5,485 nt of DNA from Lachnoclostridium phytofermentans (GTDB lineage Bacteria > Bacillota > Clostridia > Lachnospirales > Lachnospiraceae): contig DPVV01000314.1 of the NCBI GenBank assembly GCA_003526525.1, positions 1 through 5,485 of the forward strand, given 5' to 3'. Under the pieces are notes generated by a model. The model did no database searches and was not told where the DNA came from. It saw only the letters and a program-made list of their open reading frames with translations. Position 1 is the first letter of the stretch, and each line of letters starts with the position of its first letter. Positions 1 to 5,485 of this stretch are shown here, piece after piece. Both the position numbers and the translations under genes were made by a program.

Positions 1-38
1 AATATATTCTAAGAAATCATGTTTCCAATATTGTAACA

Positions 39-44
39 TATAAT
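39..44 (+). promoter_or_regulatory. Possible -10 box upstream of the DUF3800 gene
   Basis: A perfect TATAAT lies about 105 bases ahead of the TTG start. No convincing -35 hexamer stands 16-18 nt upstream (the bases there are ATCATG), and such AT-rich sequence produces TATAAT by chance. The real promoter may lie here or before the window. Bases 1-135 show no coding frame I can support. Confidence 0.2.
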
Positions 45-135
45 ACAGGTTATATAGAAAATGTTTTAATAAGGAAGTAGGCAGCGTTAATAAAGTCTTA
101 TAAATTAACTTATGTAGATTATTTAATTGTTAATA

Positions 136-141
136 GGGAGG
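136..141 (+). promoter_or_regulatory. Ribosome binding site that selects the TTG start
   Basis: GGGAGG, continuing into GTG, is a near-perfect anti-16S match. Its 7-nt distance to TTG 149 is optimal, whereas GTG 143 sits only 1 nt after it and ATG 158 is 16 nt away. It therefore decides the start of the DUF3800 gene in favour of TTG. Confidence 0.7.
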
Positions 142-148
142 TGTGGTA

Positions 149-1297
149 TTGGAAGTTATGTATGCTTTTACTGATGAATCAGGTAATCATGAGTTTAACT
201 TTGACCAAGATGGAGTCTCAACGTATTTCATAGTTACTGCAGTATTAATAACCGAAGCTAGATTAAATGCAGTGGAAAACGAAGTGGAAGCTATACGAAA
301 AAAATATTTTCAAACAGAAGAAATGAAATCATCCTTGGTAGGTAAAAATCATGCACGAAGACTGGAAATATTGAATGAATTAATGGATACCGATTTTAAA
401 ATATTTTCGGTAGTTGTTGATAAGCAAAAACTATTTAATGATAGTGGTCTCATGTATCAAGAGTCATTTTATAAATTTGTAAATAATTTAGTACATAAAG
501 AATTACGTTATGCCTTTAAAAAATTAGTTGTATGTGCGGACGAAATAGGCGGTAATGAATATATGAAAAGCTTTTGCAATTATGTAAAAGATAATGAGGA
601 CATACCGAATTTATTTGGTGAAAGAGAATTTTATTTTCAAGACAGCAAAAACAATGTTCTAATCCAGTTGGCTGGTTTTATAAGCGGAACATTATCCTTT
701 GAATATGAAAAAGATAAAAAAGAAGACGCTCCCAATTATATAAAGATATTGGATAAAAAAATAATCCGCATCGAACATTTTCCGAGGATAATTTCAAAGT
801 ATATTATTGAGAAAAGCACTATATCAGATGAACATAACAATGAAATATCAGATATATGTTTGAGGCATATTCAAGGATTTTTAAGTAAATATGAAAAGGC
901 AGCAGATGAGGATCGGATGAATCAAGTTATAGTATTAAAGTATCTATGTTCTAAATTTTTAAATAACGATACAAGAAAATATATACCTACGACAGAACTT
1001 ATCAACAATTTGAAGTATCGGACAGGAAAAGCTGTAAGTATGCAATATTTTCGTACACGTATTATTGCAAAATTAAGAGATGAAGGTGTTATTATAGCTA
1101 GTTCTTCAAAAGGCTATAAAATACCAGCAAAAGAAAACGAATTATATGATTTTATTAATCATGGAACAACCATTATAATGCCTATGCTAGCAAGGTTAAA
1201 GAAATGTAGAGATAATATTAAAATTGGAACAGGTGGAAATTTAGATTTGTTTGATAATTCGGAATATACAACTCTTAGACAATTTTTTGATATTTAA
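149..1297 (+). CDS. DUF3800 family protein with C-terminal winged-helix-like region
   Basis: This is a 382-aa protein counted from TTG 149. The N-terminus carries the DUF3800 signature Y-A-F-T-D-E-S-G-N (Asp9, Glu10). A central Cys-Ala-Asp-Glu strand follows (Asp131, Glu132), then the D-S-K-N-N-x-x-I-Q-L-A-G-F-I-S-G segment (about residues 165-180). DUF3800 proteins are thought to adopt an RNase H-like fold and are common in phages, islands and defence-linked loci, but their biochemical role is not established. Residues ~258-326 look like a winged-helix module ending in I-I-A-S-S-S-K-G-Y-K-I-P, an arrangement I recall from other long DUF3800 proteins. Start choice: GGGAGG at 136-141 lies 7 nt before TTG 149, touches GTG 143 too closely, and is 16 nt from ATG 158. 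Oddities: the expected Asp in Q-L-A-D is Gly176, and sampled lines are about 25-35% GC against about 40% in the next gene, which suggests acquisition. The family call is firm; function is unknown. Confidence 0.85.
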   Translation: MEVMYAFTDESGNHEFNFDQDGVSTYFIVTAVLITEARLNAVENEVEAIRKKYFQTEEMKSSLVGKNHARRLEILNELMDTDFKIFSVVVDKQKLFNDSGLMYQESFYKFVNNLVHKELRYAFKKLVVCADEIGGNEYMKSFCNYVKDNEDIPNLFGEREFYFQDSKNNVLIQLAGFISGTLSFEYEKDKKEDAPNYIKILDKKIIRIEHFPRIISKYIIEKSTISDEHNNEISDICLRHIQGFLSKYEKAADEDRMNQVIVLKYLCSKFLNNDTRKYIPTTELINNLKYRTGKAVSMQYFRTRIIAKLRDEGVIIASSSKGYKIPAKENELYDFINHGTTIIMPMLARLKKCRDNIKIGTGGNLDLFDNSEYTTLRQFFDI

Positions 1298-1370
1298 TTA
1301 ATTAGTAATCAAGTGTCAAATGCTGTTGCAAACAACAAATTTTATTTTTAGATATAAAAAAAGTTGTATA

Positions 1371-1412
1371 AAAACAGGGAAGAAATTCACTAACGAATTT
1401 CTTCCCTGTTTT
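1371..1412. terminator. Bidirectional intrinsic terminator between convergent genes
   Basis: The arms 1371-1388 and 1395-1412 are perfect 18-bp inverted repeats (AAAACAGGGAAGAAATTC and its complement) around a 6-nt loop, ACTAAC. The arms end in a T run on both strands (TTTTATCTT on plus; TTTT, then ATACAA and seven T, on minus). The hairpin lies 74 bases after the DUF3800 stop and 71 bases beyond the aldehyde dehydrogenase stop, so it can end both converging transcripts. Confidence 0.9.
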
Positions 1413-1482
1413 ATCTTAGATTGAGATTTACCCCAAACTATAATTCAGTTTTTAAAACACTGTGTAAACATATAATTTCCTA

Positions 1483-2961
1483 TTATCTATACATGCCACC
1501 TGGCTTTTCAGCTAAATTGATTATAATATTCTTCATTTGGCTATAATGATCAAGTATTACCTTGTGTGTTTCTCTACCAATACCAGAGTCTTTGTAACCA
1601 CCAAATGATGCTCCCGCTGGGAAAATATTGTAGGTATTTACCCAGATACGTCCTGTTCTAATACCTCTTGCAACTCTAATTGCTTTATTAATATCTTTAG
1701 TAAATACACCACCAGCTAATCCATAATCGCTGTCATTCGCCATGTCAATCACTTCATCGATCGTCTTAAACTTAATAACAACGCCTACTGGTCCAAAGAT
1801 TTCTTCTCTAGCAACTCTCATATCGTTTGTTACATCTACTAATAAAGTAGGTTTCATAAAGTAACCGCCAGCAGCGTCACCTTCGACAAATCGTTCTCCA
1901 CCTGTTGCAACTTTTGCACCTTCATTTTTACCGATTTCAACATAGCTTAAAATCTTCTTTAATTGTTGCTCACTTACTTGAGCACCCATCTGAGTTGTTG
2001 GATCTAGTGGATTTCCTACTTTTACTTTCTCAAAAGCAGCAACTGCTTTTTCTATAAATTCATCGTAGAAATCTTCTTGCACAAAGATTCTTGATCCTGC
2101 GGAACAAACCTGTCCTTGGTTAAATAAGATACCTAATTGAATACCTTCTAATGCAATATCCATATCTGTATCACTAAAGAAAATGTTTGCAGATTTACCA
2201 CCAAGTTCTAGAGTGGAAGGTATCAGATTCTGTGCAGCGGATATTCCAACTTCCCTACCAACTTCTGTTGAACCAGTAAATGCTAGCTTATCAAGTCCTT
2301 TATGATGCTGTAAATATTCACCGCTCTTAGAGCCTTTACCAGTGACAATGTTAATTACTCCTTTTGGTACAACATTTTCAATTAATCTCATTAATTCCAA
2401 TACACTAAGTGAAGTTGTGCTAGATGGTTTAAATACACTAACGTCACCTGCTGCAAGTACTGGAGCTAACTTCCAAGCTGCCATTAAAAATGGGAAGTTC
2501 CATGGTACAATTTGACCAACCACACCGATTGGCTCTCTAAGAATTAAATTGAGAGTATTTTCATCTATCATAGTAGAGGTACCCTCTTCTGCCCTTATAA
2601 CACCAGCAAAATATCTAAAATGGTCTGCTGCTAAAGGAATATCTGCACCAGTTGTTTCTCTAATTGGTTTTCCGTTATCCATAGTTTCAACTGTTGCTAA
2701 AAATTCGGCATTTTCATCAATGATGTCTGCTATCTTATTCAGTACGGCTGCTCTTTCTACAGGAGTTGTTTTCCCCCATGTTTTAAATGCCTCTCTTGCA
2801 GAAGCAATTGCTTCGTCAACATCACTATTTGTAGCATCTGCGATTTCAGCTAAAAACTCTCCATTCGAAGGATTGTAAGTTTTAATAGTTGCACCATCCG
2901 ATGCATCTTTCCATTCTCCATTGATATATAGTTTATATTTGTTTTGTAATTGAATATTCAT
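1483..2961 (-). CDS. NAD(P)-dependent aldehyde dehydrogenase, AldB/ExaC (AcoD)-like
   Basis: The enzyme oxidises an aldehyde, probably acetaldehyde or another short aliphatic aldehyde, to the acid with NAD(P)+ in the cytoplasm. The 492-aa length is normal for the ALDH superfamily and the protein is complete. Visible motifs: P-W-N-F-P with oxyanion Asn155; Lys178 in F-K-P-S; G-S-T-E-V-G at 230-235 in the cofactor fold; general base Glu252 in L-E-L-G-G-K; nucleophile Cys286 in G-Q-V-C-S-A-G; Glu387 in E-E-I-F-G-P-V, which contacts the nicotinamide ribose. The C-terminus, G-I-G-R-E-T-H-K-x-x-L-D-H-Y, is the hallmark of the AldB/ExaC/AcoD acetaldehyde dehydrogenases. The ATG at 2961 has GGAGG (complement of 2968-2972) 6 nt upstream. 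The position usually holding the NAD-selecting Glu is Ser181, so NADP+ use is possible. It appears monocistronic. There is no N-terminal extension resembling a microcompartment targeting peptide. The exact substrate is inferred. Confidence 0.95.
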   Translation of the reverse strand: MNIQLQNKYKLYINGEWKDASDGATIKTYNPSNGEFLAEIADATNSDVDEAIASAREAFKTWGKTTPVERAAVLNKIADIIDENAEFLATVETMDNGKPIRETTGADIPLAADHFRYFAGVIRAEEGTSTMIDENTLNLILREPIGVVGQIVPWNFPFLMAAWKLAPVLAAGDVSVFKPSSTTSLSVLELMRLIENVVPKGVINIVTGKGSKSGEYLQHHKGLDKLAFTGSTEVGREVGISAAQNLIPSTLELGGKSANIFFSDTDMDIALEGIQLGILFNQGQVCSAGSRIFVQEDFYDEFIEKAVAAFEKVKVGNPLDPTTQMGAQVSEQQLKKILSYVEIGKNEGAKVATGGERFVEGDAAGGYFMKPTLLVDVTNDMRVAREEIFGPVGVVIKFKTIDEVIDMANDSDYGLAGGVFTKDINKAIRVARGIRTGRIWVNTYNIFPAGASFGGYKDSGIGRETHKVILDHYSQMKNIIINLAEKPGGMYR

Positions 2962-2983
2962 AACCTACCTCCATATTCCATAA

Positions 2984-3003
2984 TAATAGTTCTGTAACTA
3001 TTA
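2984..3003 (-). repeat. Dyad in the aldehyde dehydrogenase leader
   Basis: TAATAGTT and AACTATTA form an 8-bp perfect inverted repeat around 4 nt (CTGT on plus). It lies between the predicted transcription start and the ribosome binding site. It could be a repressor operator or a weak leader hairpin. Stems this AT-rich also arise by chance, and I do not recognise a known regulator's site. Confidence 0.35.
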
Positions 3004-3042
3004 AGCTTTGAAATTGTATATTATTATTCATTTTGTAATGTT

Positions 3043-3071
3043 ATTGTAGCACGATTTATTCTATAATGCAA
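3043..3071 (-). promoter_or_regulatory. Sigma-A promoter of the aldehyde dehydrogenase gene (extended -10)
   Basis: Read on the minus strand, the -35 is TTGCAT (3071-3066), the spacer is 17 nt, and the -10 is TACAAT (3048-3043), preceded by TGC to give an extended -10 (TGnTACAAT). The weak -35 (3/6) is offset by the 5/6 -10 and the TG element. The predicted transcript starts near 3036, giving a leader of about 75 nt before the ATG at 2961. Confidence 0.65.
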
Positions 3072-3132
3072 TTTTGATATTAAATTAACTATTTTAATTG
3101 TTAAATATCAGACATTTTTCTATATATTTACA

Positions 3133-3177
3133 AAAATGGCTTATATAAGTGCAGCAAACACCTATATAAGCCATTTT
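3133..3177 (-). terminator. Intrinsic terminator of the chemoreceptor gene
   Basis: The arms 3133-3147 and 3163-3177 are a perfect 15-bp inverted repeat (AAAATGGCTTATATA and its complement). Beyond one A-C mismatch, three more pairs close a 7-nt loop. On the minus strand the stem runs into a five-T stretch. It lies about 117 bases past the chemoreceptor stop and ahead of the dehydrogenase promoter, so it should insulate the two same-strand genes. The stem is symmetrical, but no plus-strand gene enters it. Confidence 0.8.
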
Positions 3178-3293
3178 CTATCGTTTCATTATTCTAAAAT
3201 CATGATAATACCTTGTCAAAGCAAATTATTTTACTTATTCATAACAGAACTAATTATATACAGGTCTCATAAACATTGCTTTCATAAGCTTAA

Positions 3294-5339
3294 CTACAAT
3301 CTAAACTTACGCACAACCTCGTCGATGCTACCAACAGTATTTTTTGATGTTGAAGACAGTTTATTTATATTCTCAGATACTGTCACAGTCTTTTCCGTTT
3401 TATCAATAATATCAATAACCCCTTGATAATTATCTTCTGACGCATGGCTAAGTGCGTCTACATTTTGCGTAATTTGTTGTAAAGAAGTTATCAGTATCTG
3501 CATGTTTTCTTTAATTTCTACAATCATATTCTTAACAAATTGCATATTTGAACTATAATGCGTAGACTGATCTATAAATTCCGTATAGTTAGTTGTTACA
3601 TCCTTCTCCATATAGCCAACTACGTTTTCAAAGCACTTACGTATCATAATAATAGAATCATTGCTTTTTGATACTATTTCCTGGATTTTTCCTGTGGCAA
3701 GATGCGATTGTTCGGCAAGCTTACCTATTTCTGTAGCAACAACTGCAAAACCTTTTCCTGCTTCTCCAGCTCTTGCTGCCTCAATGCTGGCATTTAAAGC
3801 AAGTAAATTTGTTTGAGATGTAATATTAAATATTTCTTGTGTCATCTCATTGATTTTTTCTACAGCATCGATACCTTCCATTGCACTATTAATATCTTTT
3901 TTTGTTTGCTTCATTGTATCTAAACCTATGTTCAGGTTTTCGGTAAGGTTGCTATTCATAGTGTTTGCTTTTGTGATTAAATTCACTGAAACTTCATTTC
4001 CACTATCAACTCTTTCCCCTATTTCTTCAACAATTCTTGCGATACGATTGATTTCTTCGGTTACTGATTTAATGGAATTATTGGTTGTCTCTATACTTGC
4101 ACTTAGCTCTTCGGTTGTTGCTGAATTGGTCGTAACATAATCCATTAAATTGTTAGATATGGTAGATAGCCCATCGGAATCAGTAACTAAAGTTGCATTA
4201 CATTCGTTTAATGTTCTAATCGATTCCGCTAAAATTGCACTCATAGAATAAACTGCCTGCGCAATTTTACCTACTTCATCCTTTTTACCAATATATGGTT
4301 TAAGCTCTTCTTTTTGTGTAAAATCAAGGTTGCCAACCCTAACAATTGCTTTCTCTACCTTTCCTAACTCTTTTGTACTTAAGCTAACAACTAATCCAAT
4401 AACAGCAATTGCTATCACAGTTATAACCAAGCTCATTATTCCAAATAAAAGAGTTATTCCTGAAGCTGATTGATACACTTCCTGTACGCTATCGCTAATA
4501 ACGAATACCCAGGCTCCTAAATTCTTATAGGTACAAAGCATTTCTTTACCAGTATCTTCATCAATATATGTAACAAAATCCATATCGATTGTAGGATCCG
4601 CTACAACTGCATTAAGGATATCAGCAAACCCGGATTGCGTTACTTCTTGTCCAAGTTTCTCCTTATCCGGATGAAACACATAAGATTTTCCAGTTGTACT
4701 TAACAGATAATACTTACTGCTTTCCATTCCTTTAATCACTAAAGAATCTAATGCACTAGACAATTGTTCTGCATATACCGCACCACCCACATGGCCAATT
4801 GCATTACCCCTAGTATCAAAAACCGCCTTATACATAGATACAATCCATTCACCAGTTGCAGGAGAAGGAATAATACCAGTATTGAATACATCATGGCTTT
4901 GATAACAAGCATCCCAAAGTGCTTGCTGCGCTTCTTTTGTTTTCCTCGCTTGGAATCCTACTTTAGATGGATCCGTATGAGTCAACATAATCGTTTCTGG
5001 ATTAGAAATATAAAGACCTTCTAAGTTCTCAAAGCGGCTTCCAAACGCTTCTGTATAAGCTTGAGCTTTTTTCTGAGCCGCTGCATTATTCGGATTCTCC
5101 AGTAAATCTACTGCATAATCTGCTACAGCAAAATCTGTTAACATATTTTCAGCATCTTTTAAATAATCTTCGATAATTTGAGCTCTCGTGTTTGCTGCAT
5201 CTGATAACGTTGAAATAGCCTTTTCCCTTAGCATCTTAGTTACTTGTCCTGTTGTTAATATCCACATACTTCCGATACCCAAAAGTATTATTAATGCGGA
5301 AAACAATGTTATTTTAGTTCTTAATCTCATGTTTTTCAT
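3294..5339 (-). CDS. Methyl-accepting chemotaxis protein (dCache-HAMP-MCP signal)
   Basis: This transmembrane chemoreceptor controls CheA through CheW. It has 681 aa from ATG 5339. Order: short basic N-terminus; TM1 ~10-29; extracellular double-Cache-like sensor ~32-290 (features include Y-I-S-N-P-E-T and Y-V-F-H-P-D); TM2 ~294-319; HAMP ~320-375; then a long coiled-coil hairpin with the conserved tip [27 protein letters not shown] at ~509-535. A good methylation site is [10 protein letters not shown] (Glu410, Glu411). The C-terminus ends F-R-L with no CheR-tethering pentapeptide. The second Cache half shows G-G-A-V-Y-A-E-Q-L where amino-acid-binding Caches usually carry an Asp, so an amino acid ligand is not supported and the signal is unknown. 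Start: AAAGGATGGGAG precedes ATG 5339, while the longer GTG 5393 frame has no ribosome site and begins at the predicted transcription start. A sigma-D-like promoter lies upstream. Confidence 0.94.
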   Translation of the reverse strand: MKNMRLRTKITLFSALIILLGIGSMWILTTGQVTKMLREKAISTLSDAANTRAQIIEDYLKDAENMLTDFAVADYAVDLLENPNNAAAQKKAQAYTEAFGSRFENLEGLYISNPETIMLTHTDPSKVGFQARKTKEAQQALWDACYQSHDVFNTGIIPSPATGEWIVSMYKAVFDTRGNAIGHVGGAVYAEQLSSALDSLVIKGMESSKYYLLSTTGKSYVFHPDKEKLGQEVTQSGFADILNAVVADPTIDMDFVTYIDEDTGKEMLCTYKNLGAWVFVISDSVQEVYQSASGITLLFGIMSLVITVIAIAVIGLVVSLSTKELGKVEKAIVRVGNLDFTQKEELKPYIGKKDEVGKIAQAVYSMSAILAESIRTLNECNATLVTDSDGLSTISNNLMDYVTTNSATTEELSASIETTNNSIKSVTEEINRIARIVEEIGERVDSGNEVSVNLITKANTMNSNLTENLNIGLDTMKQTKKDINSAMEGIDAVEKINEMTQEIFNITSQTNLLALNASIEAARAGEAGKGFAVVATEIGKLAEQSHLATGKIQEIVSKSNDSIIMIRKCFENVVGYMEKDVTTNYTEFIDQSTHYSSNMQFVKNMIVEIKENMQILITSLQQITQNVDALSHASEDNYQGVIDIIDKTEKTVTVSENINKLSSTSKNTVGSIDEVVRKFRL

Positions 5340-5342
5340 TTT

Positions 5343-5354
5343 CTCCCATCCTTT
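5343..5354 (-). promoter_or_regulatory. Ribosome binding site deciding the chemoreceptor start
   Basis: The minus strand reads AAAGGATGGGAG, then AAA and ATG (5339). AGGA sits 9 nt before this ATG. The next ATG (5330) would have GGGAG at 12 nt. Nothing comparable precedes GTG 5393, so the 681-aa start is preferred. Confidence 0.6.
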
Positions 5355-5404
5355 ATAAAATCTTTTGTGTAGACTTACAGTTTTTCTTTTCACAGCCAGA
5401 AACT

Positions 5405-5431
5405 ATATCGACATATTTATTATTATCATTA
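5405..5431 (-). promoter_or_regulatory. Sigma-D (sigma-28) type promoter of the chemoreceptor gene
   Basis: On the minus strand, TAAT (5431-5428), a 15-nt spacer and GTCGATAT (5412-5405) match the motility sigma factor consensus TAAA-N15-GCCGATAT at 3/4 and 7/8 positions. Transcription would start near 5397, leaving about a 58-nt leader before ATG 5339. Chemotaxis genes are classic targets of this factor, so motif and gene function agree. Confidence 0.7.
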
Positions 5432-5485
5432 GTCAAAGCGGATATTCGCAATCCGCTTACGCTCCTTGCTCATAACCTCATTGCC
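5429..5485 (-). CDS. Possible C-terminal end of an upstream gene, cut by the window edge
   Basis: On the minus strand one frame stays open from the edge for 18 codons, ending ...E-R-K-R-I-A-N-I-R-F-D before TAA (5431-5429). The other two minus frames hit stops at once. The residues are plausible for a protein tail, but 18 codons are too few to prove coding and no family can be named. The TAA would overlap the -35 element of the chemoreceptor promoter. The competing explanation is a noncoding palindromic repeat. Confidence 0.3.
   Translation of the reverse strand, partial: GNEVMSKERKRIANIRFD
5436..5458. repeat. Palindromic hairpin, possibly part of a dispersed repeat
   Basis: AAGCGGAT (5436-5443) and ATCCGCTT (5451-5458) form an 8-bp perfect stem around a 7-nt loop. 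The sequence from here to the window edge is richer in G and C than the rest of the intergenic DNA. No T run follows on either strand, so it is not a typical intrinsic terminator. It could be an extragenic palindromic repeat or structure at the 3' end of the upstream gene. Confidence 0.45.

Larger units (their letters stand above)
2962..3293. other. Intergenic region between the chemoreceptor and dehydrogenase genes
   Basis: This 332-bp stretch holds, from the dehydrogenase side, its ribosome binding site, leader dyad and extended -10 promoter, then the hairpin terminator of the chemoreceptor gene at 3133-3177. The sequence between the promoter and the terminator (3072-3132) and between the terminator and the chemoreceptor stop (3178-3293) is featureless and AT-rich. 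I see no small gene, tRNA or riboswitch there. Confidence 0.7.

Noticed and set aside
2549..2878. Plus-strand open frame of 109 codons
   Set aside because: It lies wholly antisense to the well-conserved aldehyde dehydrogenase, has no family resemblance, and its Ser/Ala/Val-rich composition is what complementing that gene gives.
3085..3104. Rex-like redox operator upstream of the dehydrogenase (TTAAC...TTGTTAA)
   Set aside because: Only one half resembles the TTGTTAA motif and the arm spacing is wrong for the Rex palindrome. It is also upstream of the -35.
3213..3241. Plus-strand promoter TTGTCA-N17-TATTCA pointing antisense into the chemoreceptor
   Set aside because: The -10 matches only 3/6, and nothing downstream on the plus strand looks like a gene or structured RNA.
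3136..3426. Plus-strand open frame of 96 codons starting in the intergenic region
   Set aside because: Its ATG lies inside the terminator stem, no ribosome site precedes it, and its second half is antisense to the chemoreceptor.
3850..4140. Plus-strand open frame of 96 codons
   Set aside because: It is the antisense shadow of the heptad-rich signalling domain of the chemoreceptor, and its hydrophobic look is a complement artefact.
4764..5024. Plus-strand open frame of 86 codons
   Set aside because: It is antisense to the Cache sensor region, with no ribosome site and no recognisable protein features.
5408..5436. Sigma-A promoter for the chemoreceptor starting at TTGACT
   Set aside because: The hexamer is a good -35, but 17 nt downstream the bases are TGTCGA, not a -10. 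The sigma-D reading fits far better.

Overview
The window is 5.5 kb of AT-rich DNA. It looks like a chromosomal segment of an anaerobic, motile member of the Clostridia, plausibly Lachnospiraceae/Lachnoclostridium-like. That placement is inference. It rests on low GC, strong GGAGG-type ribosome binding sites, a Firmicute-style Cache chemoreceptor behind a sigma-D-type promoter, and an AldB/ExaC-type aldehyde dehydrogenase. No marker gene fixes the species.

Layout: (1) Bases 149-1297, plus strand: a DUF3800 protein with a C-terminal winged-helix-like region, probably started from TTG rather than the more upstream GTG. It is visibly more AT-rich than its neighbours and reads like an accessory or mobile-associated gene. 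The Asp normally found in the family's Q-[LI]-A-D motif is Gly here. (2) Bases 1371-1412: an 18-bp perfect hairpin that serves as a shared bidirectional terminator between convergent genes. (3) Bases 1483-2961, minus strand: a complete 492-aa NAD(P)-dependent aldehyde dehydrogenase with all catalytic residues, its own extended -10 promoter, and a small dyad in the leader. (4) Bases 2962-3293: a 332-bp intergenic stretch holding that promoter and the terminator of the next gene. (5) Bases 3294-5339, minus strand: a complete methyl-accepting chemotaxis protein (dCache sensor, HAMP, signalling hairpin). Its start is better placed at ATG 5339 than at GTG 5393, because a sigma-D-like promoter (TAAT-N15-GTCGATAT) lies just upstream. 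(6) Bases 5429-5485: either the last 18 codons of another minus-strand gene or a GC-richer palindromic repeat cut by the window edge.

The three genes look like independent transcription units: each of the two minus-strand genes has its own promoter, and terminators separate all three. I see no CRISPR array, tRNA, rRNA, insertion sequence or multi-gene novel system. The most distinctive items are the altered DUF3800 active-site motif with its wHTH fusion, and the sigma-D promoter of the chemoreceptor.
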